Shown here: positions 15,001-30,000 of the stretch, in pieces | How the letters are laid out: each line of letters starts with the position of its first letter | How positions within the stretch are numbered: the first letter of the stretch is position 1 | Assembly: GCF_048771995.1 (NCBI RefSeq) | Contig: NC_133025.1 | Span: 62,001-126,000 of the forward strand | Source: Taeniopygia guttata | Taxonomy: Eukaryota; Chordata; Aves; Passeriformes; Estrildidae | Direction of reading: 5' to 3' | DNA length: 64,000 bases | Made by a program: the position numbers and the translations under genes | Notes under the pieces: model-generated | Database searches by the model: none | The model's input: only the letters and a program-made list of their open reading frames with translations | Told to the model about the DNA's origin: nothing

Positions 15001-18000
15001 ACCCTTCCTGGGGAGTCCCTGGCACCTCTCTTCCATCCCCTCTCTGGGTTGTAGCCCTGGACTTATCTTGCACATATCCTGGGATGCAAATCCCCATCGG
15101 GTGAGTCCTTCAGCCTGTCTGGGGAGTTCCAGTTGTCCCCAGGCCGTTCTCTCTAAGTCTGACCAGAGAAAGAAAACGAAGCATCAGTGCACAGTCTTAA
15201 CAGCACATCGGACCAAACCTGATAATTCTGCTACTCACCATTCTCCTCAGAATGCCCAGGTTCTCCGGCCAGCACACTTCGGGCGTGCTTGGATTCTGAC
15301 GCCGTCATTGCAGGGTACACCTAAGTTCAGTGGAGACAAGGCGACATAGCATTGCTCAAACATGAGTGGACTCTCACTCCTCCTCCTCCCTACCCCCCCG
15401 AATCACTGCAACTCCTCGGCCATTCCTCTGGGCTACCAGGATGGGACCTTGTGATGCAAAATTGGAAGGTTTCATCACAGGGTCCTGGAATACTTCCACC
15501 GAGACCACAAGCGCATGAAACCGGGTCCTTCAGCCAGTTGGTGACAGAGGTATGTGTACTCCAGGTCGATTCCCTAAAGCACAAAAAGGAGAAAGGATGC
15601 TTACAGCTGCAATAAAAACTGAAACCTGAGCAAGAACAACTGCTTCTGACCTCTGCTCACCTGGTACACTGGACCTTGACTTCTGCTATCTGCCCGGACC
15701 TCCTAAAAATAAAGGCAAAGAACACTGCTGTAACACAGTCACCATTTAGGCTTCCCCTGCAAAGGCAAACGATGACTGACCAGCTGACGGAAATTCCTCT
15801 CCCAGGATTGGGACTCCGCTGCCACAGATTTGAACTGTCAGCATCTGAAAGGAAGTTAGGACTAGTGTTAAAAGGCTGCAAGACAACTTAACAGCAGCAA
15901 ACATCTTACGTCAATCTCCTAATACAATCTAGAGCTCAAATACACCCTGCATTACCCATTTCAAGTCCCCAGGACTTGTGCTATTACGGGCCAGGCAGCA
16001 GGGCAGAGCACCGCCGGGAGACAGGACAGGACACCCGTGACACTGGACAGGACGTGACAAACGAGGGGACAGGAGAGGGAGAGAGAGCTTTTGATGAGAA
16101 GAAAGGACCGAGAGACCCAAACAACACAGAGTGCACCAGAGACAAGTGCCAGGACACACACCGGAACTGCTCTGTCCAGCACACCTCAGCACCGAGATCA
16201 AAACAGACATTTTCCCTTCAGGTGGCCTAAGGAGACGCTTCTTGCACATCCCCATCTCCAAATCTGACTCAAAAACCCTTCCTGGGGAGTCCCTGGCACC
16301 TCTCTTCCATCCCCTCTCTGGGTTGTAGCCCTGGACTTATCTTGCACATATCCTGGGATGCAAATCCCCATCGGGTGAGTCCTTCAGCCTGTCTGGGGAG
16401 TTCCAGTTGTCCCCAGGCCGTTCTCTCTAAGTCTGACTAGAGAAAGAAAACGGAGCATCAGTGCACAGTCTTAACAGCACATCGGACCAAACCTGATAAT
16501 TCTGCTACTCACCATTCTCCTCAGAATGCCCAGGTTCTCCGGCCAGCACACTTCGGGCGTGCTTGGATTCTGACGCCGTCATTGCAGGGTACACCTAAGT
16601 TCAGTGGAGACAAGGCGACATAGCATTGCTCAAACATGAGTGGACTCTCACTCCTCCTCCTCCCTACCCCCCCGAATCACTGCAACTCCTCGGCCATTCC
16701 TCTGGGCTACCAGGATGGGACCTTGTGATGCAAAATTGGAAGGTTTCATCACAGGGTCCTGGAATACTTCCACCGAGACCACAAGCGCATGAAACCGGGT
16801 CCTTCAGCCAGTTGGTGACAGAGGTATGTGTACTCCAGGTCGATTCCCTAAAGCACAAAAAGGAGAAAGGATGCTTACAGCTGCAATAAAAACTGAAACC
16901 TGAGCAAGAACAACTGCTTCTGACCTCTGCTCACCTGGTACACTGGACCTTGACTTCTGCTATCTGCCCGGACCTCCTAAAAATAAAGGCAAAGAACACT
17001 GCTGTAACACAGTCACCATTTAGGCTTCCCCTGCAAAGGCAAACGATGACTGACCAGCTGACGGAAATTCCTCTCCCAGGATTGGGACTCCGCTGCCACA
17101 GATTTGAACTGTCAGCATCTGAAAGGAAGTTAGGACTAGTGTTAAAAGGCTGCAAGACAACTTAACAGCAGCAAACATCTTACGTCAATCTCCTAATACA
17201 ATCTAGAGCTCAAATACACCCTGCATTACCCATTTCAAGTCCCCAGGACTTGTGCTATTACGGGCCAGGCAGCAGGGCAGAGCACCGCCGGGAGACAGGA
17301 CAGGACACCCGTGACACGGGACAGGACGTGACAAACGAGGGGACAGGAGAGGGAGAGAGAGCTTTTGATGAGAAGAAAGGACCGAGAGACCCAAACAACA
17401 CAGAGTGCACCAGAGACAAGTGCCAGGACACACACCGGAACTGCTCTGTCCAGCACACCTCAGCACCGAGATCAAAACAGACATTTTCCCTTCAGGTGGC
17501 CTAAGGAGACGCTTCTTGCACATCCCCATCTCCAAATCTGACTCAAAAACCCTTCCTGGGGAGTCCCTGGCACCTCTCTTCCATCCCCTCTCTGGGTTGT
17601 AGCCCTGGACTTATCTTGCACATATCCTGGGATGCAAATCCCCATCGGGTGAGTCCTTCAGCCTGTCTGGGGAGTTCCAGTTGTCCCCAGGCCGTTCTCT
17701 CTAAGTCTGACTAGAGAAAGAAAACGGAGCATCAGTGCACAGTCTTAACAGCACATCGGACCAAACCTGATAATTCTGCTACTCACCATTCTCCTCAGAA
17801 TGCCCAGGTTCTCCGGCCAGCACACTTCGGGCGTGCTTGGATTCTGACGCCGTCATTGCAGGGTACACCTAAGTTCAGTGGAGACAAGGCGACATAGCAT
17901 TGCTCAAACATGAGTGGACTCTCACTCCTCCTCCTCCCTACCCCCCCGAATCACTGCAACTCCTCGGCCATTCCTCTGGGCTACCAGGATGGGACCTTGT

Positions 18001-21000
18001 GATGCAAAATTGGAAGGTTTCATCACAGGGTCCTGGAATACTTCCACCGAGACCACAAGCGCATGAAACCGGGTCCTTCAGCCAGTTGGTGACAGAGGTA
18101 TGTGTACTCCAGGTCGATTCCCTAAAGCACAAAAAGGAGAAAGGATGCTTACAGCTGCAATAAAAACTGAAACCTGAGCAAGAACAACTGCTTCTGACCT
18201 CTGCTCACCTGGTACACTGGACCTTGACTTCTGCTATCTGCCCGGACCTCCTAAAAATAAAGGCAAAGAACACTGCTGTAACACAGTCACCATTTAGGCT
18301 TCCCCTGCAAAGGCAAACGATGACTGACCAGCTGACGGAAATTCCTCTCCCAGGATTGGGACTCCGCTGCCACAGATTTGAACTGTCAGCATCTGAAAGG
18401 AAGTTAGGACTAGTGTTAAAAGGCTGCAAGACAACTTAACAGCAGCAAACATCTTACGTCAATCTCCTAATACAATCTAGAGCTCAAATACACCCTGCAT
18501 TACCCATTTCAAGTCCCCAGGACTTGTGCTATTACGGGCCAGGCAGCAGGGCAGAGCACCGCCGGGAGACAGGACAGGACACCCGTGACACTGGACAGGA
18601 CGTGACAAACGAGGGGACAGGAGAGGGAGAGAGAGCTTTTGATGAGAAGAAAGGACCGAGAGACCCAAACAACACAGAGTGCACCAGAGACAAGTGCCAG
18701 GACACACACCGGAACTGCTCTGTCCAGCACACCTCAGCACCGAGATCAAAACAGACATTTTCCCTTCAGGTGGCCTAAGGAGACGCTTCTTGCACATCCC
18801 CATCTCCAAATCTGACTCAAAAACCCTTCCTGGGGAGTCCCTGGCACCTCTCTTCCATCCCCTCTCTGGGTTGTAGCCCTGGACTTATCTTGCACATATC
18901 CTGGGATGCAAATCCCCATCGGGTGAGTCCTTCAGCCTGTCTGGGGAGTTCCAGTTGTCCCCAGGCCGTTCTCTCTAAGTCTGACCAGAGAAAGAAAACG
19001 AAGCATCAGTGCACAGTCTTAACAGCACATCGGACCAAACCTGATAATTCTGCTACTCACCATTCTCCTCAGAATGCCCAGGTTCTCCGGCCAGCACACT
19101 TCGGGCGTGCTTGGATTCTGACGCCGTCATTGCAGGGTACACCTAAGTTCAGTGGAGACAAGGCGACATAGCATTGCTCAAACATGAGTGGACTCTCACT
19201 CCTCCTCCTCCCTACCCCCCCGAATCACTGCAACTCCTCGGCCATTCCTCTGGGCTACCAGGATGGGACCTTGTGATGCAAAATTGGAAGGTTTCATCAC
19301 AGGGTCCTGGAATACTTCCACCGAGACCACAAGCGCATGAAACCGGGTCCTTCAGCCAGTTGGTGACAGAGGTATGTGTACTCCAGGTCGATTCCCTAAA
19401 GCACAAAAAGGAGAAAGGATGCTTACAGCTGCAATAAAAACTGAAACCTGAGCAAGAACAACTGCTTCTGACCTCTGCTCACCTGGTACACTGGACCTTG
19501 ACTTCTGCTATCTGCCCGGACCTCCTAAAAATAAAGGCAAAGAACACTGCTGTAACACAGTCACCATTTAGGCTTCCCCTGCAAAGGCAAACGATGACTG
19601 ACCAGCTGACGGAAATTCCTCTCCCAGGATTGGGACTCCGCTGCCACAGATTTGAACTGTCAGCATCTGAAAGGAAGTTAGGACTAGTGTTAAAAGGCTG
19701 CAAGACAACTTAACAGCAGCAAACATCTTACGTCAATCTCCTAATACAATCTAGAGCTCAAATACACCCTGCATTACCCATTTCAAGTCCCCAGGACTTG
19801 TGCTATTACGGGCCAGGCAGCAGGGCAGAGCACCGCCGGGAGACAGGACAGGACACCCGTGACACGGGACAGGACGTGACAAACGAGGGGACAGGAGAGG
19901 GAGAGAGAGCTTTTGATGAGAAGAAAGGACCGAGAGACCCAAACAACACAGAGTGCACCAGAGACAAGTGCCAGGACACACACCGGAACTGCTCTGTCCA
20001 GCACACCTCAGCACCGAGATCAAAACAGACATTTTCCCTTCAGGTGGCCTAAGGAGACGCTTCTTGCACATCCCCATCTCCAAATCTGACTCAAAAACCC
20101 TTCCTGGGGAGTCCCTGGCACCTCTCTTCCATCCCCTCTCTGGGTTGTAGCCCTGGACTTATCTTGCACATATCCTGGGATGCAAATCCCCATCGGGTGA
20201 GTCCTTCAGCCTGTCTGGGGAGTTCCAGTTGTCCCCAGGCCGTTCTCTCTAAGTCTGACTAGAGAAAGAAAACGGAGCATCAGTGCACAGTCTTAACAGC
20301 ACATCGGACCAAACCTGATAATTCTGCTACTCACCATTCTCCTCAGAATGCCCAGGTTCTCCGGCCAGCACACTTCGGGCGTGCTTGGATTCTGACGCCG
20401 TCATTGCAGGGTACACCTAAGTTCAGTGGAGACAAGGCGACATAGCATTGCTCAAACATGAGTGGACTCTCACTCCTCCTCCTCCCTACCCCCCCGAATC
20501 ACTGCAACTCCTCGGCCATTCCTCTGGGCTACCAGGATGGGACCTTGTGATGCAAAATTGGAAGGTTTCATCACAGGGTCCTGGAATACTTCCACCGAGA
20601 CCACAAGCGCATGAAACCGGGTCCTTCAGCCAGTTGGTGACAGAGGTATGTGTACTCCAGGTCGATTCCCTAAAGCACAAAAAGGAGAAAGGATGCTTAC
20701 AGCTGCAATAAAAACTGAAACCTGAGCAAGAACAACTGCTTCTGACCTCTGCTCACCTGGTACACTGGACCTTGACTTCTGCTATCTGCCCGGACCTCCT
20801 AAAAATAAAGGCAAAGAACACTGCTGTAACACAGTCACCATTTAGGCTTCCCCTGCAAAGGCAAACGATGACTGACCAGCTGACGGAAATTCCTCTCCCA
20901 GGATTGGGACTCCGCTGCCACAGATTTGAACTGTCAGCATCTGAAAGGAAGTTAGGACTAGTGTTAAAAGGCTGCAAGACAACTTAACAGCAGCAAACAT

Positions 21001-24000
21001 CTTACGTCAATCTCCTAATACAATCTAGAGCTCAAATACACCCTGCATTACCCATTTCAAGTCCCCAGGACTTGTGCTATTACGGGCCAGGCAGCAGGGC
21101 AGAGCACCGCCGGGAGACAGGACAGGACACCCGTGACACGGGACAGGACGTGACAAACGAGGGGACAGGAGAGGGAGAGAGAGCTTTTGATGAGAAGAAA
21201 GGACCGAGAGACCCAAACAACACAGAGTGCACCAGAGACAAGTGCCAGGACACACACCGGAACTGCTCTGTCCAGCACACCTCAGCACCGAGATCAAAAC
21301 AGACATTTTCCCTTCAGGTGGCCTAAGGAGACGCTTCTTGCACATCCCCATCTCCAAATCTGACTCAAAAACCCTTCCTGGGGAGTCCCTGGCACCTCTC
21401 TTCCATCCCCTCTCTGGGTTGTAGCCCTGGACTTATCTTGCACATATCCTGGGATGCAAATCCCCATCGGGTGAGTCCTTCAGCCTGTCTGGGGAGTTCC
21501 AGTTGTCCCCAGGCCGTTCTCTCTAAGTCTGACTAGAGAAAGAAAACGGAGCATCAGTGCACAGTCTTAACAGCACATCGGACCAAACCTGATAATTCTG
21601 CTACTCACCATTCTCCTCAGAATGCCCAGGTTCTCCGGCCAGCACACTTCGGGCGTGCTTGGATTCTGACGCCGTCATTGCAGGGTACACCTAAGTTCAG
21701 TGGAGACAAGGCGACATAGCATTGCTCAAACATGAGTGGACTCTCACTCCTCCTCCTCCCTACCCCCCCGAATCACTGCAACTCCTCGGCCATTCCTCTG
21801 GGCTACCAGGATGGGACCTTGTGATGCAAAATTGGAAGGTTTCATCACAGGGTCCTGGAATACTTCCACCGAGACCACAAGCGCATGAAACCGGGTCCTT
21901 CAGCCAGTTGGTGACAGAGGTATGTGTACTCCAGGTCGATTCCCTAAAGCACAAAAAGGAGAAAGGATGCTTACAGCTGCAATAAAAACTGAAACCTGAG
22001 CAAGAACAACTGCTTCTGACCTCTGCTCACCTGGTACACTGGACCTTGACTTCTGCTATCTGCCCGGACCTCCTAAAAATAAAGGCAAAGAACACTGCTG
22101 TAACACAGTCACCATTTAGGCTTCCCCTGCAAAGGCAAACGATGACTGACCAGCTGACGGAAATTCCTCTCCCAGGATTGGGACTCCGCTGCCACAGATT
22201 TGAACTGTCAGCATCTGAAAGGAAGTTAGGACTAGTGTTAAAAGGCTGCAAGACAACTTAACAGCAGCAAACATCTTACGTCAATCTCCTAATACAATCT
22301 AGAGCTCAAATACACCCTGCATTACCCATTTCAAGTCCCCAGGACTTGTGCTATTACGGGCCAGGCAGCAGGGCAGAGCACCGCCGGGAGACAGGACAGG
22401 ACACCCGTGACACTGGACAGGACGTGACAAACGAGGGGACAGGAGAGGGAGAGAGAGCTTTTGATGAGAAGAAAGGACCGAGAGACCCAAACAACACAGA
22501 GTGCACCAGAGACAAGTGCCAGGACACACACCGGAACTGCTCTGTCCAGCACACCTCAGCACCGAGATCAAAACAGACATTTTCCCTTCAGGTGGCCTAA
22601 GGAGACGCTTCTTGCACATCCCCATCTCCAAATCTGACTCAAAAACCCTTCCTGGGGAGTCCCTGGCACCTCTCTTCCATCCCCTCTCTGGGTTGTAGCC
22701 CTGGACTTATCTTGCACATATCCTGGGATGCAAATCCCCATCGGGTGAGTCCTTCAGCCTGTCTGGGGAGTTCCAGTTGTCCCCAGGCCGTTCTCTCTAA
22801 GTCTGACCAGAGAAAGAAAACGAAGCATCAGTGCACAGTCTTAACAGCACATCGGACCAAACCTGATAATTCTGCTACTCACCATTCTCCTCAGAATGCC
22901 CAGGTTCTCCGGCCAGCACACTTCGGGCGTGCTTGGATTCTGACGCCGTCATTGCAGGGTACACCTAAGTTCAGTGGAGACAAGGCGACATAGCATTGCT
23001 CAAACATGAGTGGACTCTCACTCCTCCTCCTCCCTACCCCCCCGAATCACTGCAACTCCTTGGCCATTCCTCTGGGCTACCAGGATGGGACCTTGTGATG
23101 CAAAATTGGAAGGTTTCATCACAGGGTCCTGGAATACTTCCACCGAGACCACAAGCGCATGAAACCGGGTCCTTCAGCCAGTTGGTGACAGAGGTATGTG
23201 TACTCCAGGTCGATTCCCTAAAGCACAAAAAGGAGAAAGGATGCTTACAGCTGCAATAAAAACTGAAACCTGAGCAAGAACAACTGCTTCTGACCTCTGC
23301 TCACCTGGTACACTGGACCTTGACTTCTGCTATCTGCCCGGACCTCCTAAAAATAAAGGCAAAGAACACTGCTGTAACACAGTCACCATTTAGGCTTCCC
23401 CTGCAAAGGCAAACGATGACTGACCAGCTGACGGAAATTCCTCTCCCAGGATTGGGACTCCGCTGCCACAGATTTGAACTGTCAGCATCTGAAAGGAAGT
23501 TAGGACTAGTGTTAAAAGGCTGCAAGACAACTTAACAGCACCAAACATCTTACATCAATCTCCTAATACAATCTAGAGCTCAAATACACCCTGCATTACC
23601 CATTTCAAGTCCCCAGGACTTGTGCTATTACGGGCCAGGCAGCAGGGCAGAGCACCGCCGGGAGACAGGACAGGACACCCGTGACACGGGACAGGACGTG
23701 ACAAACGAGGGGACAGGAGAGGGAGAGAGAGCTTTTGATGAGAAGAAAGGACCGAGAGACCCAAACAACACAGAGTGCACCAGAGACAAGTGCCAGGACA
23801 CACACCGGAACTGCTCTGTCCAGCACACCTCAGCACCGAGATCAAAACAGACATTTTCCCTTCAGGTGGCCTAAGGAGACGCTTCTTGCACATCCCCATC
23901 TCCAAATCTGACTCAAAAACCCTTCCTGGGGAGTCCCTGGCACCTCTCTTCCATCCCCTCTCTGGGTTGTAGCCCTGGACTTATCTTGCACATATCCTGG

Positions 24001-27000
24001 GATGCAAATCCCCATCGGGTGAGTCCTTCAGCCTGTCTGGGGAGTTCCAGTTGTCCCCAGGCCGTTCTCTCTAAGTCTGACTAGAGAAAGAAAACGGAGC
24101 ATCAGTGCACAGTCTTAACAGCACATCGGACCAAACCTGATAATTCTGCTACTCACCATTCTCCTCAGAATGCCCAGGTTCTCCGGCCAGCACACTTCGG
24201 GCGTGCTTGGATTCTGACGCCGTCATTGCAGGGTACACCTAAGTTCAGTGGAGACAAGGCGACATAGCATTGCTCAAACATGAGTGGACTCTCACTCCTC
24301 CTCCTCCCTACCCCCCCGAATCACTGCAACTCCTCGGCCATTCCTCTGGGCTACCAGGATGGGACCTTGTGATGCAAAATTGGAAGGTTTCATCACAGGG
24401 TCCTGGAATACTTCCACCGAGACCACAAGCGCATGAAACCGGGTCCTTCAGCCAGTTGGTGACAGAGGTATGTGTACTCCAGGTCGATTCCCTAAAGCAC
24501 AAAAAGGAGAAAGGATGCTTACAGCTGCAATAAAAACTGAAACCTGAGCAAGAACAACTGCTTCTGACCTCTGCTCACCTGGTACACTGGACCTTGACTT
24601 CTGCTATCTGCCCGGACCTCCTAAAAATAAAGGCAAAGAACACTGCTGTAACACAGTCACCATTTAGGCTTCCCCTGCAAAGGCAAACGATGACTGACCA
24701 GCTGACGGAAATTCCTCTCCCAGGATTGGGACTCCGCTGCCACAGATTTGAACTGTCAGCATCTGAAAGGAAGTTAGGACTAGTGTTAAAAGGCTGCAAG
24801 ACAACTTAACAGCAGCAAACATCTTACGTCAATCTCCTAATACAATCTAGAGCTCAAATACACCCTGCATTACCCATTTCAAGTCCCCAGGACTTGTGCT
24901 ATTACGGGCCAGGCAGCAGGGCAGAGCACCGCCGGGAGACAGGACAGGACACCCGTGACACTGGACAGGACGTGACAAACGAGGGGACAGGAGAGGGAGA
25001 GAGAGCTTTTGATGAGAAGAAAGGACCGAGAGACCCAAACAACACAGAGTGCACCAGAGACAAGTGCCAGGACACACACCGGAACTGCTCTGTCCAGCAC
25101 ACCTCAGCACCGAGATCAAAACAGACATTTTCCCTTCAGGTGGCCTAAGGAGACGCTTCTTGCACATCCCCATCTCCAAATCTGACTCAAAAACCCTTCC
25201 TGGGGAGTCCCTGGCACCTCTCTTCCATCCCCTCTCTGGGTTGTAGCCCTGGACTTATCTTGCACATATCCTGGGATGCAAATCCCCATCGGGTGAGTCC
25301 TTCAGCCTGTCTGGGGAGTTCCAGTTGTCCCCAGGCCGTTCTCTCTAAGTCTGACTAGAGAAAGAAAACGGAGCATCAGTGCACAGTCTTAACAGCACAT
25401 CGGACCAAACCTGATAATTCTGCTACTCACCATTCTCCTCAGAATGCCCAGGTTCTCCGGCCAGCACACTTCGGGCGTGCTTGGATTCTGACGCCGTCAT
25501 TGCAGGGTACACCTAAGTTCAGTGGAGACAAGGCGACATAGCATTGCTCAAACATGAGTGGACTCTCACTCCTCCTCCTCCCTACCCCCCCGAATCACTG
25601 CAACTCCTCGGCCATTCCTCTGGGCTACCAGGATGGGACCTTGTGATGCAAAATTGGAAGGTTTCATCACAGGGTCCTGGAATACTTCCACCGAGACCAC
25701 AAGCGCATGAAACCGGGTCCTTCAGCCAGTTGGTGACAGAGGTATGTGTACTCCAGGTCGATTCCCTAAAGCACAAAAAGGAGAAAGGATGCTTACAGCT
25801 GCAATAAAAACTGAAACCTGAGCAAGAACAACTGCTTCTGACCTCTGCTCACCTGGTACACTGGACCTTGACTTCTGCTATCTGCCCGGACCTCCTAAAA
25901 ATAAAGGCAAAGAACACTGCTGTAACACAGTCACCATTTAGGCTTCCCCTGCAAAGGCAAACGATGACTGACCAGCTGACGGAAATTCCTCTCCCAGGAT
26001 TGGGACTCCACTGCCACAGATTTGAACTGTCAGCATCTGAAAGGAAGTTAGGACTAGTGTTAAAAGGCTGCAAGACAACTTAACAGCACCAAACATCTTA
26101 CATCAATCTCCTAATACAATCTAGAGCTCAAATACACCCTGCATTACCCATTTCAAGTCCCCAGGACTTGTGCTATTACGGGCCAGGCAGCAGGGCAGAG
26201 CACCGCCGGGAGACAGGACAGGACACCCGTGACACGGGACAGGACGTGACAAACGAGGGGACAGGAGAGGGAGAGAGAGCTTTTGATGAGAAGAAAGGAC
26301 CGAGAGACCCAAACAACACAGAGTGCACCAGAGACAAGTGCCAGGACACACACCGGAACTGCTCTGTCCAGCACACCTCAGCACCGAGATCAAAACAGAC
26401 ATTTTCCCTTCAGGTGGCCTAAGGAGACGCTTCTTGCACATCCCCATCTCCAAATCTGACTCAAAAACCCTTCCTGGGGAGTCCCTGGCACCTCTCTTCC
26501 ATCCCCTCTCTGGGTTGTAGCCCTGGACTTATCTTGCACATATCCTGGGATGCAAATCCCCATCGGGTGAGTCCTTCAGCCTGTCTGGGGAGTTCCAGTT
26601 GTCCCCAGGCCGTTCTCTCTAAGTCTGACCAGAGAAAGAAAACGGAGCATCAGTGCACAGTCTTAACAGCACATCGGACCAAACCTGATAATTCTGCTAC
26701 TCACCATTCTCCTCAGAATGCCCAGGTTCTCCGGCCAGCACACTTCGGGCGTGCTTGGATTCTGACGCCGTCATTGCAGGGTACACCTAAGTTCAGTGGA
26801 GACAAGGCGACATAGCATTGCTCAAACATGAGTGGACTCTCACTCCTCCTCCTCCCTACCCCCCCGAATCACTGCAACTCCTCGGCCATTCCTCTGGGCT
26901 ACCAGGATGGGACCTTGTGATGCAAAATTGGAAGGTTTCATCACAGGGTCCTGGAATACTTCCACCGAGACCACAAGCGCATGAAACCGGGTCCTTCAGC

Positions 27001-30000
27001 CAGTTGGTGACAGAGGTATGTGTACTCCAGGTCGATTCCCTAAAGCACAAAAAGGAGAAAGGATGCTTACAGCTGCAATAAAAACTGAAACCTGAGCAAG
27101 AACAACTGCTTCTGACCTCTGCTCACCTGGTACACTGGACCTTGACTTCTGCTATCTGCCCGGACCTCCTAAAAATAAAGGCAAAGAACACTGCTGTAAC
27201 AAAGTCACCATTTAGGCTTCCCCTGCAAAGGCAAACGATGACTGACCAGCTGACAGAAATTCCTCTCCCAGGATTGGGACTCCGCTGCCACAGATTTGAA
27301 CTGTCAGCATCTGAAAGGAAGTTAGGACTAGTGTTAAAAGGCTGCAAGACAACTTAACAGCACCAAACATCTTACGTCAATCTCCTAATACAATCTAGAG
27401 CTCAAATACACCCTGCATTACCCATTTCAAGTCCCCAGGACTTGTGCTATTACGGGCCAGGCAGCAGGGCAGAGCACTGCCGGGAGACAGGACAGGACAC
27501 CCGTGACACGGGACAGGACGTGACAAACGAGGGGACAGGAGAGGGAGAGAGAGCTTTTGATGAGAAGAAAGGACCGAGAGACCCAAACAACACAGAGTGC
27601 ACCAGAGACAAGTGCCAGGACACACACCGGAACTGCTCTGTCCAGCACACCTCAGCACCGAGATCAAAACAGACATTTTCCCTTCAGGTGGCCTAAGGAG
27701 ACGCTTCTTGCACATCCCCATCTCCAAATCTGACTCAAAAACCCTTCCTGGGGAGTCCCTGGCACCTCTCTTCCATCCCCTCTCTGGGTTGTAGCCCTGG
27801 ACTTATCTTGCACATATCCTGGGATGCAAATCCCCATCGGGTGAGTCCTTCAGCCTGTCTGGGGAGTTCCAGTTGTCCCCAGGCCGTTCTCTCTAAGTCT
27901 GACCAGAGAAAGAAAACGAAGCATCAGTGCACAGTCTTAACAGCACATCGGACCAAACCTGATAATTCTGCTACTCACCATTCTCCTCAGAATGCCCAGG
28001 TTCTCCGGCCAGCACACTTCGGGCGTGCTTGGATTCTGACGCCATCATTGCAGGGTACACCTAAGTTCAGTGGAGACAAGGCGACATAGCATTGCTCAAA
28101 CATGAGTGGACTCTCACTCCTCCTCCTCCCTACCCCCCCGAATCACTGCAACTCCTCGGCCATTCCTCTGGGCTACCAGGATGGGACCTTGTGATGCAAA
28201 ATTGGAAGGTTTCATCACAGGGTCCTGGAATACTTCCACCGAGACCACAAGCGCATGAAACCGGGTCCTTCAGCCAGTTGGTGACAGAGGTATGTGTACT
28301 CCAGGTCGATTCCCTAAAGCACAAAAAGGAGAAAGGATGCTTACAGCTGCAATAAAAACTGAAACCTGAGCAAGAACAACTGCTTCTGACCTCTGCTCAC
28401 CTGGTACACTGGACCTTGACTTCTGCTATCTGCCCGGACCTCCTAAAAATAAAGGCAAAGAACACTGCTGTAACACAGTCACCATTTAGGCTTCCCCTGC
28501 AAAGGCAAACGATGACTGACCAGCTGACGGAAATTCCTCTCCCAGGATTGGGACTCCGCTGCCACAGATTTGAACTGTCAGCATCTGAAAGAAAGTTAGG
28601 ACTAGTGTTAAAAGGCTGCAAGACAACTTAACAGCAGCAAACATCTTACGTCAATCTCCTAATACAATCTAGAGCTCAAATACACCCTGCATTACCCATT
28701 TCAAGTCCCCAGGACTTGTGCTATTACGGGCCAGGCAGCAGGGCAGAGCACCGCCGGGAGACAGGACAGGACACCCGTGACACTGGACAGGACGTGACAA
28801 ACGAGGGGACAGGAGAGGGAGAGAGAGCTTTTGATGAGAAGAAAGGACCGAGAGACCCAAACAACACAGAGTGCACCAGAGACAAGTGCCAGGACACACA
28901 CCGGAACTGCTCTGTCCAGCACACCTCAGCACCGAGATCAAAACAGACATTTTCCCTTCAGGTGGCCTAAGGAGACGCTTCTTGCACATCCCCATCTCCA
29001 AATCTGACTCAAAAACCCTTCCTGGGGAGTCCCTGGCACCTCTCTTCCATCCCCTCTCTGGGTTGTAGCCCTGGACTTATCTTGCACATATCCTGGGATG
29101 CAAATCCCCATCGGGTGAGTCCTTCAGCCTGTCTGGGGAGTTCCAGTTGTCCCCAGTCCGTTCTCTCTAAGTCTGACCAGAGAAAGAAAACGAAGCATCA
29201 GTGCACAGCCTTAACAGCACATCGGACCAAACCTGATAATTCTGCTACTCACCATTCTCCTCAGAATGCCCAGGTTCTCCGGCCAGCACACTTCGGGCGT
29301 GCTTGGATTCTGACGCCGTCATTGCAGGGTACACCTAAGTTCAGTGGAGACAAGGCGACATAGCATTGCTCAAACATGAGTGGACTCTCACTCCTCCTCC
29401 TCCCTACCCCCCCGAATCACTGCAACTCCTCGGCCATTCCTCTGGGCTACCAGGATGGGACCTTGTGATGCAAAATTGGAAGGTTTCATCACAGGGTCCT
29501 GGAATACTTCCACCGAGACCACAAGCGCATGAAACCGGGTCCTTCAGCCAGTTGGTGACAGAGGTATGTGTACTCCAGGTCGATTCCCTAAAGCACAAAA
29601 AGGAGAAAGGATGCTTACAGCTGCAATAAAAACTGAAACCTGAGCAAGAACAACTGCTTCTGACCTCTGCTCACCTGGTACACTGGACCTTGACTTCTGC
29701 TATCTGCCCGGACCTCCTAAAAATAAAGGCAAAGAACACTGCTGTAACACAGTCACCATTTAGGCTTCCCCTGCAAAGGCAAACGATGACTGACCAGCTG
29801 ACAGAAATTCCTCTCCCAGGATTGGGACTCCACTGCCACAGATTTGAACTGTCAGCATCTGAAAGGAAGTTAGGACTAGTGTTAAAAGGCTGCAAGACAA
29901 CTTAACAGCACCAAACATCTTACGTCAATCTCCTAATACAATCTAGAGCTCAAATACACCCTGCATTACCCATTTCAAGTCCCCAGGACTTGTGCTATTA